DNA from: an uncultured Lachnospiraceae bacterium
GTDB taxonomy: Bacteria > Bacillota > Clostridia > Lachnospirales > Lachnospiraceae
DNA length: 64,000 bases
Assembly: GCA_910579805.1 (NCBI GenBank)
Contig: CAJTWM010000006.1
Coordinates: forward strand, 1-64,000
Reading direction: 5' to 3'
Positions 33,122 through 42,185 of this stretch are shown piece by piece (the stretch's first letter is position 1; every line of letters begins with the position of its first letter). The position numbers and the translations under genes were made by a program. The notes beneath the pieces are model-generated. The model searched no databases. It was not told where the DNA came from and was given only the letters and a program-made list of their open reading frames with translations.

Positions 33122-34489
33122 TTGGATACCTCTGGTGTCATACAATTGATCTCACTGTTACTGCTGCTGATACTTTCCGGCTTCTTTTCCTCTGCCGAAA
33201 CGGCGCTGACAACGGTGAACAAAGTCCGTATCCGTTCCCTCGTGGAGGAGGGAAATAAAAGAGCGGCAACCACACAGAAAATTTTGGACCGCTATAGTAA
33301 AATGCTGAGTACGATCCTGATTGGCAACAACATCGTCAATATTTCCGCATCATCCCTTGCGACTACGCTCGCAATCAAACTTTGGGGAAATTTTGCGGTC
33401 GGTATTGCGACCGGAGTCCTGACCTTATTAGTACTGCTTTTCGGGGAGATCATTCCGAAAAATCTCGCCATGCTCTATTCCGAAAAAATCTCGCTCTCCT
33501 ACTGCAATATCATTTATTTTTTGATGAATGTGTTTACGCCCATCATTTATATGATAGACGGCCTATCCGCACTGATCATGAAGCTGCTGCACATCGACCC
33601 GAATAAAAAAATGTCGATCATGACGGAGAGTGAATTAAAGACTTATGTGGACGTCAGCCATGAGGACGGCGTGATCGAATCGGAAGAACGCGAGATCATC
33701 TACAACGTATTTGATTTTTCCGACGCCGTTGCAAAGGATGTTATGATCCCCCGTATCGATATGGTGACCGTAAGCCTTGATACGGACTATAAAGACTTGT
33801 TGAAAGTCTTTAGGGAGTCTATGTATACAAGGATTCCTGTTTATGAAGAAGACAAAGATAATGTAATCGGCCTTGTCAATATCAAGGATTTCATTTTGGT
33901 AACGGACGAAGCGCATTTCCGGATCAAAGACATTATCCGCGAAGCGCACTATACCTACGAATTTAAAAAGACCGCAGACCTGATGATGGAAATGCGTGAA
34001 AAGACCACTAATGTTGCTTTCGTATTGAACGAATACGGTTCTACGGTAGGTATGATCACTTTGGAGGATCTGTTAGAAGAGATCGTGGGCGAGATCCGCG
34101 ACGAATATGATGAGGATGAAGAAGAATATATTCAGGAACTGGACGACAATATCTATTTGGTGGAAGGCGGCATGAAGTTAGACGATATTAACGACGCGCT
34201 GGATATCGCCTTGGAGTCCGAAGACTATGACTCTTTGGGCGGCCTTATGATTGAAAAGCTGGACAGACTGCCCGAAGAAAATGAAGAGATCGAGTTGGAA
34301 TCCGGTATCCGTTTAAAAGCACAGGGAATCGTGCATAACCGTATTACAAAAGTCCTGCTGACCGTTCCGGAAGAAGAACCGGAAGAAGAAGCAGATACGG
34401 AAAAGGGCAAAGAGAAAGACCGGGATAAAGGCAAAGACCAGAGTCCATCCAAAGAGGAGGACGGGGATATACACAATGATAACGATTAA
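33122..34489 (+). CDS. CNNM/CorC (hemolysin C) family membrane protein
   Basis: 455 residues. A DUF21/CNNM membrane domain (residues about 5-185, with SGFFSSAETALTTV and GEIIPKNLAM), a CBS pair (MIPRIDMVTVSLD ... IPVYEEDKDNVIGLVNIKDF, then VLNEYGSTVGMITLEDLLEE) and a CorC_HlyC domain (LVEGGMKLDDINDAL). The last 45 residues are Glu/Lys/Asp-rich and probably disordered. Members handle Mg2+ or Na+/Mg2+ exchange; the name hemolysin is historical. The start is TTG after AAGGAGTTGATTTTATC; no ATG fits. Confidence 0.9.
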   Translation: MDTSGVIQLISLLLLLILSGFFSSAETALTTVNKVRIRSLVEEGNKRAATTQKILDRYSKMLSTILIGNNIVNISASSLATTLAIKLWGNFAVGIATGVLTLLVLLFGEIIPKNLAMLYSEKISLSYCNIIYFLMNVFTPIIYMIDGLSALIMKLLHIDPNKKMSIMTESELKTYVDVSHEDGVIESEEREIIYNVFDFSDAVAKDVMIPRIDMVTVSLDTDYKDLLKVFRESMYTRIPVYEEDKDNVIGLVNIKDFILVTDEAHFRIKDIIREAHYTYEFKKTADLMMEMREKTTNVAFVLNEYGSTVGMITLEDLLEEIVGEIRDEYDEDEEEYIQELDDNIYLVEGGMKLDDINDALDIALESEDYDSLGGLMIEKLDRLPEENEEIELESGIRLKAQGIVHNRITKVLLTVPEEEPEEEADTEKGKEKDRDKGKDQSPSKEEDGDIHNDND

Positions 34490-34556
34490 AAAGGGCGGAA
34501 ATACAGATTGCAGCAGTAAAGACAATTTGTCCGCATGATTCTTTCCGCTACAGGAA

Positions 34557-34591
34557 AAGAGCAGCCGCGCATTTTGGGGCTGCTCTTTTTT
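34557..34591 (+). terminator. Rho-independent terminator
   Basis: AAGAGCAGCC pairs with GGCTGCTCTT (ten pairs), then TTTTATA. It ends the CNNM gene and also faces the convergent solute-binding-protein gene, so it can work both ways. Confidence 0.85.
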
Positions 34592-34627
34592 ATATCCGCT
34601 TAATATAGAAAGTTATGACATCTCCTG

Positions 34628-37063
34628 TCAACGGTTTTCATTCACATAAATCTTCACCCGGCTTTGAATTACGCCCGCTACCTCTTTCGCGCTCTTTTGG
34701 CCTGAGAAAAATCCTTCCGCTTCTTCATTGATGATATTTAACAGATTTTCGTTATAGCTGACGGTCTGGTCTATGGAAAAGATAAAATCCTCTACCTTTT
34801 GGACTTCTTCTGCCGTCATAGGCGGAATAATCACTTCCGTATCGCCGATCCAATAACTTTCGTCATATTCTATCTTCTGCTCATTTTCGTCAAGATAATA
34901 AGGCCTTTGCATCGCTTCCTGCTTCAATTCCTCATATCTCTGCTTATTGATCGGGAACCCATAGGATTCTTTTTGATACTCATATGTTAAGAAGTATCTT
35001 AAAAACTGCCATGCACCGTCTTTATTGGATGATTTGGAAGAGATCGCAAAATTTAAGTTGTAATCCAATGCCGAACCTTTTTTATTGTCCGACGGGAATC
35101 CGATCATCGTGATTGCTTCTCCGAACGTTCCCTTTTCCATCCTGTTATAAGTAGAAAAGTTATTTAAGTAAGTAACGGACAATAACGCTCTGTCCTCCCT
35201 GTACATACTGTCATAATTCTTCCAGAAATGTTCATCTTCATAACGGGATTCGTCAAATTCTTTCGGAAACTGCTTGATAAATTCAAGTAATTTTATAAAC
35301 CCGTCCGAATCAAAGCTGCACTCTCCCGTTTCCCAGTTAATAAACTGTTCGCCGCACATCTGCATACAATAGGAAAGGATCGAATCCCGGATCACATCGA
35401 AGAAGATCTCCGTTCCTTCTTCTTTCGTCGCCATAAGGGCATTTAGCTCATCCAATGTCCACCCTTGCGCATCGCCTACATTGGCGGTCTTTCCGGCCAC
35501 AGTAAGAACAGTAAAGCTGGGAACGAGCTGATACAGTTTTCCATCCGTACTGAAAGTTTCCAATACGCTTTCCAGCAAATCTTCCCTGTTTATCTCCGCA
35601 TCCCCGTCGATATAAGGATACAGGTCTTCAAACAATCCTTTGGCTAAATAACTCTCCACCGGCAGAGAAGAATTTAACATAAGGATATCCGGTACTTTCC
35701 CCGAAACAATATCCATATTGAGCTGTGTATATGACTGCGTATAGTCCTCTTCCGTATTATACATAGAATAATCCTTGATCTGTATCCGGTATTCGTCGCT
35801 TTCTTTGTTAAAGTTGACGACCCGTCTTCTCACATCCCAGTCCGTATACGCACAGCCAAGAACCAATATTTTCTTATCCTTCACATCCTTAGGGTCTACC
35901 TTGGTAAATTTAGCATAGCAGGTTCTTTCGTCGGAATAAGAATAAAAATTAGCGTAAAATTCCGTATCGCTGCGTCCCGCAATGCCATAGACGCCCGACG
36001 CATCCAGATCCGAATCCACATAATTCATGATCTCCGTCAGTTCTTCGTCCCCTAAATTATATCCGTACAAGGCGTTATTGCCGTCTAAAAACAAATCGTA
36101 TCCGTATCCCGCATAGACCGAATAGCTGTAAGAGTTGCCCGGAATATGGTACTCTTCGGAAAGCTCGCCGGTCTCTAAGTTAAAATTCTTAAAATACTGG
36201 CCATTCTCTCCCCAGTAACTGGCAATGGCTTTGCCGCTTTCCGTCACATAAACATTCCCGATCCCGTCATCCGAAACGTCGGTCTGCCTTACCAGATCGG
36301 ACTCCGGTGAAAACAGGAGCAGCTTTTGGTTCATAAATGTATAAATCTGTCCTTTTTCGTCAAGAAAAAGGGAACTAACATAGCAGTACTCCTCGTTTAC
36401 ATATTCATTTAACTGTACCCGCCATACTTCGTTCCCTTCCAGATCCCTCTTAACCAAAAAATTCCTTTGCTCGGAAACATAGTTATCCGGATCACTGTAA
36501 TCTTCATAATAGCTCTCTACCGAAAAATAAATCGCATCTTCCGTTTTCGACGCGGCCATCTGTCCCGACCACTCTCCGTTGGGGATCTCATATTCCGCAT
36601 ACGAAAGCTTTTTCCCTTCATAATCATAAGAAGCAATGTACTGCTTCTGAAGCGTCACAGGCGCCTCTTTCTCCCAATCCTCTATCGCCTCATCGTTTTC
36701 CGAATCCGCAGCCTCTTCGGATGTGTCTTGGGCCGCGCCTTCCTCTGACTCTTCCGGTGTTTCCTCAGTCCCAAGTTCTTCTACCTCAGGTTCTGCCTCG
36801 GGAATTGCGTTTTCTCTCGGTACTGCCATTCCCGCATCTTCCCACTTATATCCGCAGACAAGAATATCCTTTTCTCTGTAAAAAACGCTGTTGACCGTGT
36901 CAGAATCCAGTCCGGCAAAAGTCATTTCCTCCACTTTATATACATGTTCTTTCGCCGCCGCATTGTTTACGCTTTCCTGCTTTTTATCTCCGCCCTTTCC
37001 ACAGCCGCCCAGTAATGCGGCAGTTAAAAATATTACGCTGAATAAAGCCGCTTTCTTTTTCAT
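34628..37063 (-). CDS. Lipoprotein solute-binding protein, propeller-SBP fusion (1 of 3)
   Basis: 811 residues. Lipobox LLGGC (signal peptidase II site before Cys21), then an acidic low-complexity linker (EPEVEELGTEETPEESEEGA). Residues about 140-390 are repeated strands (GQIYTFMNQKLLLFSPESD, GNVYVTESGKAIASYWG) that look like a beta-propeller. From about 395 a family-1 type substrate-binding domain begins (KILVLGCAYTDWDVRRRVVNF). It ends GQKSAKEVAGVIQSRVKIYV, shared with the two relatives. It is the last gene of the seven-gene locus. The substrate is unknown; permeases nearby are of sugar type. Confidence 0.85.
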   Translation of the reverse strand: MKKKAALFSVIFLTAALLGGCGKGGDKKQESVNNAAAKEHVYKVEEMTFAGLDSDTVNSVFYREKDILVCGYKWEDAGMAVPRENAIPEAEPEVEELGTEETPEESEEGAAQDTSEEAADSENDEAIEDWEKEAPVTLQKQYIASYDYEGKKLSYAEYEIPNGEWSGQMAASKTEDAIYFSVESYYEDYSDPDNYVSEQRNFLVKRDLEGNEVWRVQLNEYVNEEYCYVSSLFLDEKGQIYTFMNQKLLLFSPESDLVRQTDVSDDGIGNVYVTESGKAIASYWGENGQYFKNFNLETGELSEEYHIPGNSYSYSVYAGYGYDLFLDGNNALYGYNLGDEELTEIMNYVDSDLDASGVYGIAGRSDTEFYANFYSYSDERTCYAKFTKVDPKDVKDKKILVLGCAYTDWDVRRRVVNFNKESDEYRIQIKDYSMYNTEEDYTQSYTQLNMDIVSGKVPDILMLNSSLPVESYLAKGLFEDLYPYIDGDAEINREDLLESVLETFSTDGKLYQLVPSFTVLTVAGKTANVGDAQGWTLDELNALMATKEEGTEIFFDVIRDSILSYCMQMCGEQFINWETGECSFDSDGFIKLLEFIKQFPKEFDESRYEDEHFWKNYDSMYREDRALLSVTYLNNFSTYNRMEKGTFGEAITMIGFPSDNKKGSALDYNLNFAISSKSSNKDGAWQFLRYFLTYEYQKESYGFPINKQRYEELKQEAMQRPYYLDENEQKIEYDESYWIGDTEVIIPPMTAEEVQKVEDFIFSIDQTVSYNENLLNIINEEAEGFFSGQKSAKEVAGVIQSRVKIYVNENR

Positions 37064-37125
37064 AAATCATCCTCCCTTTCCGGTCAACCGGCAAATTTTC
37101 CCTTCGCCCACAAAGCGTTTCTTTT

Positions 37126-38250
37126 TTACAAATCGTCCAAATCCGCTTCTTTCTCTACTTTTTTCTTATAATTTTTCGCCCCTTTCCCTAAACGCACTAC
37201 TCCTTTTCCAAACATGGAGATTCCTTTTCTACCAAATTCCAAAACGTCCCGCCAGTTCCACGTCCGCTTTCTCCAAAGCTTAACTGCCAAAACAATTATC
37301 ATAACACATGGTATCAATAGAAAGATCCCCCGGAGCAGCAACAGTCTGGCAAGAATATCCTCCCATCCTCTTGCAATATTTTCCCAATAAGGGTATATGA
37401 TTGCCTTCTCACCCATAGAACGGCTCATAAATGAAAGCAGCACCTTCCACAAGGGAAGAGTGGAATATCTGGAGGAATTTTCGACACATACGATCTGATT
37501 CTCTTCCATTCCCATCTTTTCCTGAACCATTTTAAGCGCATATCCGGTAATGGGATTGGGCATCACAATTTCATAACAGTTGATACCATAAGTATCTCCA
37601 TATTTTTCCAATGAAGAATAGGACAAATATACGCAGGTTACATCATTGCCCGCCGCATCGTTCATACGCCCCTTTCCTCTTTCAATAACACCCGATACAA
37701 TATGTGGTACATCTCCTATCATGACCTGCATTCCCGCCACATCGTTGGAACCGAAAAGCTGCCACGCCATGTCTTCGTCAATCACTACATAATCCTGCAT
37801 CACATCGCTGCCGGAGAAGAACGAACCGTCTAAAAGTTTTAACGGATGAAATAAAAAGAAATCGCCCGCTACCCCTATCGCCTTTGCCGACACGGATTTT
37901 TTACCGTTCTGTAAAGTGATTTTTCCCGCGCCGCTGTAAGCGTCCGCCCACAGTCTGGCGCCGGAGTTTTCGCTGTCAAGAGTGATAGACTCCTCCTGCA
38001 GCGACTTTTTAAGCTCGGACTCAAACCGGAGTACGGTATCCGCCGTAACTTCCGTTCCCTGAGAAAAGAAACAACTGATCTGCGCCGTATCCTTTTCCTC
38101 CGACCACCTTTTCGCCGTCTGCTGATCTAAAAGCCCGCTTGCAATATGCCCTCCAAGCCATGTCAGAATCAGGAAAAGCACGAAAGAAACGGCTCCGACC
38201 ACACTGCATATCTTCTGTCGTAATGTTAGGTTTTTTGCTCTAATCTTCAC
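37126..38250 (-). CDS. MacB periplasmic-core-like membrane protein lacking most FtsX helices
   Basis: 374 residues from the GTG after GGGAGGAATTTGC. One N-terminal helix (ICSVVGAVSFVLFLILTWL), then a MacB_PCD-like extracytoplasmic domain (GVAGDFFLFHPLKLLDGSFF, DYVVIDEDMAWQLFGSND), then one hydrophobic segment (LARLLLLRGIFLLIPCVMII) and a basic tail. A full MacB or FtsX subunit has three helices after the core domain; this has one. It probably cannot form a normal transporter alone. It follows the HlyD-like gene, the usual MacA-MacB order, but has no ATPase domain. Confidence 0.75.
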   Translation of the reverse strand: MKIRAKNLTLRQKICSVVGAVSFVLFLILTWLGGHIASGLLDQQTAKRWSEEKDTAQISCFFSQGTEVTADTVLRFESELKKSLQEESITLDSENSGARLWADAYSGAGKITLQNGKKSVSAKAIGVAGDFFLFHPLKLLDGSFFSGSDVMQDYVVIDEDMAWQLFGSNDVAGMQVMIGDVPHIVSGVIERGKGRMNDAAGNDVTCVYLSYSSLEKYGDTYGINCYEIVMPNPITGYALKMVQEKMGMEENQIVCVENSSRYSTLPLWKVLLSFMSRSMGEKAIIYPYWENIARGWEDILARLLLLRGIFLLIPCVMIIVLAVKLWRKRTWNWRDVLEFGRKGISMFGKGVVRLGKGAKNYKKKVEKEADLDDL

Positions 38251-38275
38251 GCAAATTCCTCCCGTTTTCATCCGT

Positions 38276-40207
38276 TTAATCCGTCAAACGAACCTGTTTT
38301 CCCGCTTCGACCGGCTTCGTCGCCGTGGTGATCACATATTCATATCCATACAGAGCGCCTGAGATCGCCGTCTGGGTATCGTCGGATGCAAGCGCCTCCA
38401 CGTCCACTCTCGTTGCAAAATAACGGTTGCCCAACGGACTGCTCTTGGATTCCACGATCAAAATGAACTTACCGTTTTTATCTTCACGGATCGCACTGTT
38501 GGGAACGATCAGATCGTAATTGGCACTCTTCTGTCCAACGGAAATGCTTAGGGACTGTCCCGCGGTAACGTCCTCGCCGGTTACGTCAAAGACAAGGAGT
38601 TTATTTTGGGACGGATTGGAAGTATCCGGTTTGATCGCGGTAAGAGTGATCTGCATATCGTTATAATACCAAGAGTTCTGCAGCTCCGCCACGTCTCCCG
38701 GACTCACCTTCTTTGCCTGCTCGTTTGTCACTGAAATACTCAGGGAAAATCCTTTTCCCGCTACCTGAATCACAGCCGCATTCTCGCCGGGCTTTGTCGT
38801 TTCACCCGCCGCATAGCTTAATGATGTGATCTTTCCGGATACCGGAGCGGTAACAACCGGATTATTCTGCTCTTCTTCCAACTTTGTTATCTGTTCCTTC
38901 TTTTCGTTTACTTTTTCCCTTGCCCTTGCAATCTCAGCATTCTGGGAATCCAGATTCAACTCGCCCGCAACGTCGGTAAGGATCTGTGTCTGCTCTGCTT
39001 TTGCAACCGTGATCTCCGTATCGGTCTTCGCGATGGCCGCATTAAGCTGCGCCTTCTGGTCTGCAATCGATTTTTTCTGTGCCGCAAGGTCGGTAGAAGT
39101 AGTACCGGCATTTAAATTTTCAATGGTAGCGTTACAACTCGCCACCTGCTGTTCTGCCGACGCTTTCGCCGCCTGCGCGCTGCTCAGGTCCCGTTGCTTT
39201 GCGGCAAAGTTCTTTGCGATATTTTCTGCCGCCTTATGTTTTAATACTTCATTATCGTAAGCCGCTTTCTTCAGATCGTAAATGTTCTGCCAGGTAAGCC
39301 CCTCTAATCCGTCGAACATCGCCTTTAACTGCATATAACTATCATAGTCCGGATTTCCCGGTTCTCCGACTACCGCCGTAAAGCTGCCGTTGGGATCGCC
39401 GTCCAGCTTGGCTTTGGCATTGTCCATCAGCATTTTCGCCAGATCCATCGCCGTCTGTGCGTCAAGTACTTTCTGGTTTGCCTCCGCCTGTGTTTTGACC
39501 CCGTTTTCGTTAAACCATGCCTGCACGGAATCTACCTGTGCGCTCGCCGTCTCTAGCTGCGCCTGTGCGGAACGGAGCTGCAGGTTCGCCGAATTGAGCG
39601 CCGCCTCTTTGGTTGCCGCGTCATAGGTGGAATTGTTTTCCAGCAAAGCTTCCTGACTGGCCAGATTCGCCAAAGATGCCTCATATCCCGCCTTGGTATT
39701 TTCCAAATTGGTTACTTTATCCTTTGCCGCCTGCACTCTTGCCTGAGCGGTGCTTGCGGATTCTATATTGCCCGACTGCACGCCGGCGATCGTCCCCGCC
39801 GAAAGCGTACCGTCCAAAATCTTTGTCTCATAAGCGAGGATCGCATTGTCCAGCGCCGTTTCCAAAGTAATTAATTCTTCCCTTGCCGCTTTTAATTCTT
39901 CGCTTTCTTTATTTTCCAGCACAAAGATCGTATCGCCTTTTTCCACGTCGTCTCCGGCTTTTACCGCCACGCTTTCGATCACGCGGGTATCGTTGATGAT
40001 CATATTATAAGGGTCGCTGGCCTCCACGGTCCCCGTTCCTCTTATCTTCGCTGTAATACTGCCGCTTTGTACATATTGCGTGGCTACTTCCGGCAGAGAA
40101 TAATTCATGATCGTATTAGAGAAGAAGGTAAGAACCAGCATGACCGATAAAAAAATAATCGCCGCGTTTTTGACCCACTCCCGCCGTTTTGTCGTTTTTT
40201 CGTTCAT
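38276..40207 (-). CDS. HlyD/MacA-type adaptor with long coiled coil
   Basis: 643 residues. One membrane helix (AAIIFLSVMLVLTFFSNTIM) near the N-terminus, a biotinyl-lipoyl half (VIESVAVKAGDDVEKGDTIF), a long Ala/Gln/Lys coiled-coil hairpin (residues about 105-450), a second lipoyl half (APVSGKITSLSYAAGETTKP) and a beta-barrel domain ending VKQ-like VEAGKQVRLTD. This is a periplasmic-adaptor fold that in Gram-positives works with MacB-type ABC exporters. The ATG follows GGAGGATTGATAGAA. The usual MacB ATPase is not encoded nearby. Confidence 0.88.
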   Translation of the reverse strand: MNEKTTKRREWVKNAAIIFLSVMLVLTFFSNTIMNYSLPEVATQYVQSGSITAKIRGTGTVEASDPYNMIINDTRVIESVAVKAGDDVEKGDTIFVLENKESEELKAAREELITLETALDNAILAYETKILDGTLSAGTIAGVQSGNIESASTAQARVQAAKDKVTNLENTKAGYEASLANLASQEALLENNSTYDAATKEAALNSANLQLRSAQAQLETASAQVDSVQAWFNENGVKTQAEANQKVLDAQTAMDLAKMLMDNAKAKLDGDPNGSFTAVVGEPGNPDYDSYMQLKAMFDGLEGLTWQNIYDLKKAAYDNEVLKHKAAENIAKNFAAKQRDLSSAQAAKASAEQQVASCNATIENLNAGTTSTDLAAQKKSIADQKAQLNAAIAKTDTEITVAKAEQTQILTDVAGELNLDSQNAEIARAREKVNEKKEQITKLEEEQNNPVVTAPVSGKITSLSYAAGETTKPGENAAVIQVAGKGFSLSISVTNEQAKKVSPGDVAELQNSWYYNDMQITLTAIKPDTSNPSQNKLLVFDVTGEDVTAGQSLSISVGQKSANYDLIVPNSAIREDKNGKFILIVESKSSPLGNRYFATRVDVEALASDDTQTAISGALYGYEYVITTATKPVEAGKQVRLTD

Positions 40208-40223
40208 TTCTATCAATCCTCCA

Positions 40224-41180
40224 CTATCCTTTTATACCGCCCTGATAAGTGATCCCCTCTACCAGATAATCCTCTCCGTAAAGGAAAACCAAAAGGCTCG
40301 GCACCATATATATTGTTGCAACCGCAAAAGCAAGACCGATCTCACCCGCATTGATCTTGGATAAGAACACGGATAAGGGGTGCATTTCCGCATCGGATAA
40401 TAAAATGAGCGGCTGTTCTACCATGTTCCAATAATCGATAAAAATCAGAATCGCTACCGAGCAGACGGCGCTTTTACAAAGCGGCATACAAATTCTTCTG
40501 AAGATCTGCCATTCCCCCGCGCCGTCGATCCTTGCCGCTTCTATCACGGAAACCGGAATACGCCGCATAAATTTTGTCAGCAGATAGACTGCAAAAGGCG
40601 AAAAAATACCCGGCAGCCAGATTGCCCATCTGGTATCGATCAGCTTTAACCAGCTTGATACCAGATAGTTGGGAACCAGCGTTACCTGATACGGCATCAG
40701 GGTAAGAATGATATACCCGAAAAATACGATCTCCTTGATCCTGCCCCGGAACCTTGTAAAACTATATGCCGCCAATGACGCCGTGATCAACTGAAACAAA
40801 ACGATCGGAACCACATAAATGACGGAGTTCCAAAACTTTAACAGATATTCGGGACTCTTAAAAAGTACGGTAATATACTGACTGAAAGATACCAGATCCG
40901 GAATAAATTTCAAATTTACTTTTTCCGCTATATATACCTTTCCGCCGGTATCCGTCGTGGCAAATACCGTTCCGTAATTAGAAGATATCTCCGAAGCCGA
41001 CATAAAGGAGTTGGTGATCGTCAGTATGATCGGCATCAAAAAGGTAATAGCAAATACCGCGGTAAGTATCGTAAGAAAAACGATAAATACCTGATGTTTC
41101 CACCTTTTCTTCTTGGAAAGTCTCAGTTTCTTTACGGACGGCGGCTTTACCATTTTAGGCTGTTTTAACTTCCTGCTCAT
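40224..41180 (-). CDS. Sugar-type ABC permease, second subunit (MalG/CUT1 type)
   Basis: 318 residues with six predicted helices. The EAA loop is EAARIDGAGEWQIFRRICMP, the contact for an ATPase. An N-terminal basic stretch (KMVKPPSVKKLRLSKKKRWK) is unusual in length. The extracytoplasmic insert after helix 1 (SSNYGTVFATTDTGGKVYIA) is long. It overlaps the upstream permease gene by 4 bases. No ATPase is in the locus; a shared MsmX-type subunit elsewhere would be needed. Confidence 0.9.
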   Translation of the reverse strand: MSRKLKQPKMVKPPSVKKLRLSKKKRWKHQVFIVFLTILTAVFAITFLMPIILTITNSFMSASEISSNYGTVFATTDTGGKVYIAEKVNLKFIPDLVSFSQYITVLFKSPEYLLKFWNSVIYVVPIVLFQLITASLAAYSFTRFRGRIKEIVFFGYIILTLMPYQVTLVPNYLVSSWLKLIDTRWAIWLPGIFSPFAVYLLTKFMRRIPVSVIEAARIDGAGEWQIFRRICMPLCKSAVCSVAILIFIDYWNMVEQPLILLSDAEMHPLSVFLSKINAGEIGLAFAVATIYMVPSLLVFLYGEDYLVEGITYQGGIKG

Positions 41181-42151
41181 CCTTCCACATCCTTTCCAAA
41201 ATAATTTTCCGTAAGGAACAGCACGCCGATGATCACAACCATAACAAGCGACATGATGATCGCCGCCGCGGACAGCTTCTGATAGTCCAGATTACGGAAA
41301 GTATTGTTCATAAAATGCTGCAGCATATAGATCGAGTCAAAAGGATAATCCGACGACAGCAGATAGATTTCCCTGAATACCTTAAAGGAATTGATCAGGG
41401 ACAGAATCGTAACAAACAATATGGTAGAGGACAAATAACGGATTTTTATATGTATAAAAATCTGCCATTTCGATGCGCTCTCCAAAGTAGCTACCTCTAC
41501 AAGGTCTTTCGGAATGCTTCCGATCGCCGCCATGAACAGGATCATATTGTAGCCCAGATTCTTCCATAAAAATAACAGAATGACTACCACCTGCCCGTAT
41601 TCGGATTTTAACCAGTCAATTTTCTCCACTCCGAAGTTAGCCAGAAAATCATTCACAACGCCGTTGTGATGAAAAAGTACCTGCCAGATCAACACGATCG
41701 AAGCAACCGGAACCATCATCGGACTAAGGAAAAAGGATCTGAAATGACTCCTGAAAGGAATCTTATTGTCAAGCGCCGCCGCCATCGCCAGCGACAAGAC
41801 TACGGCAAGGGGTACCGACACCGCTGAAAACTTTAAGGTGTTCAGCGCCGCAAGCCGAAAGGAAGAGTTCCCCAATACATTTTTAAAATTCTCCAAAAAC
41901 ACAAAATTATGATTGATCGGATTATCTACCAGCGCATAATAGATCACCACGAAAAACGGCAGGATAAAAAAAAGCAGGACGCCGATAAGGCTCGGCGCCA
42001 AATACAGCGCCGACCCTGCCCGGTCTTTCCAGATCCGCTTTTTGTTCCTGTTCTTTTTCATCTGCTTTATCAGGTTTTTGTCAATTTTTTCAGCTTTTTT
42101 TGCCCTTTTTATTTTTTTGTCTGTTTTTTCTGTCTTTTTTAGCCTTTTCAA
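41177..42151 (-). CDS. Sugar-type ABC permease, first subunit (MalF/CUT1 type)
   Basis: 324 residues from a TTG start after AAAGGTGG; a GTG three codons earlier lies within that site. The first 45 residues are nearly all Lys, Arg, Glu and Asp (KKTEKTDKKIKRAKKAEKID). Six helices follow, starting LYLAPSLIGVLLFFILPFFV. The EAA loop reads EVATLESASKWQIFIHIKIR. It pairs with the MalG-like protein to form the channel; the nearby lipoproteins should supply substrate. Confidence 0.9.
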   Translation of the reverse strand: MKRLKKTEKTDKKIKRAKKAEKIDKNLIKQMKKNRNKKRIWKDRAGSALYLAPSLIGVLLFFILPFFVVIYYALVDNPINHNFVFLENFKNVLGNSSFRLAALNTLKFSAVSVPLAVVLSLAMAAALDNKIPFRSHFRSFFLSPMMVPVASIVLIWQVLFHHNGVVNDFLANFGVEKIDWLKSEYGQVVVILLFLWKNLGYNMILFMAAIGSIPKDLVEVATLESASKWQIFIHIKIRYLSSTILFVTILSLINSFKVFREIYLLSSDYPFDSIYMLQHFMNNTFRNLDYQKLSAAAIIMSLVMVVIIGVLFLTENYFGKDVEG

Positions 42152-42185
42152 GCAAACCACCTTTTATACTTTCACGCTAATTCTG

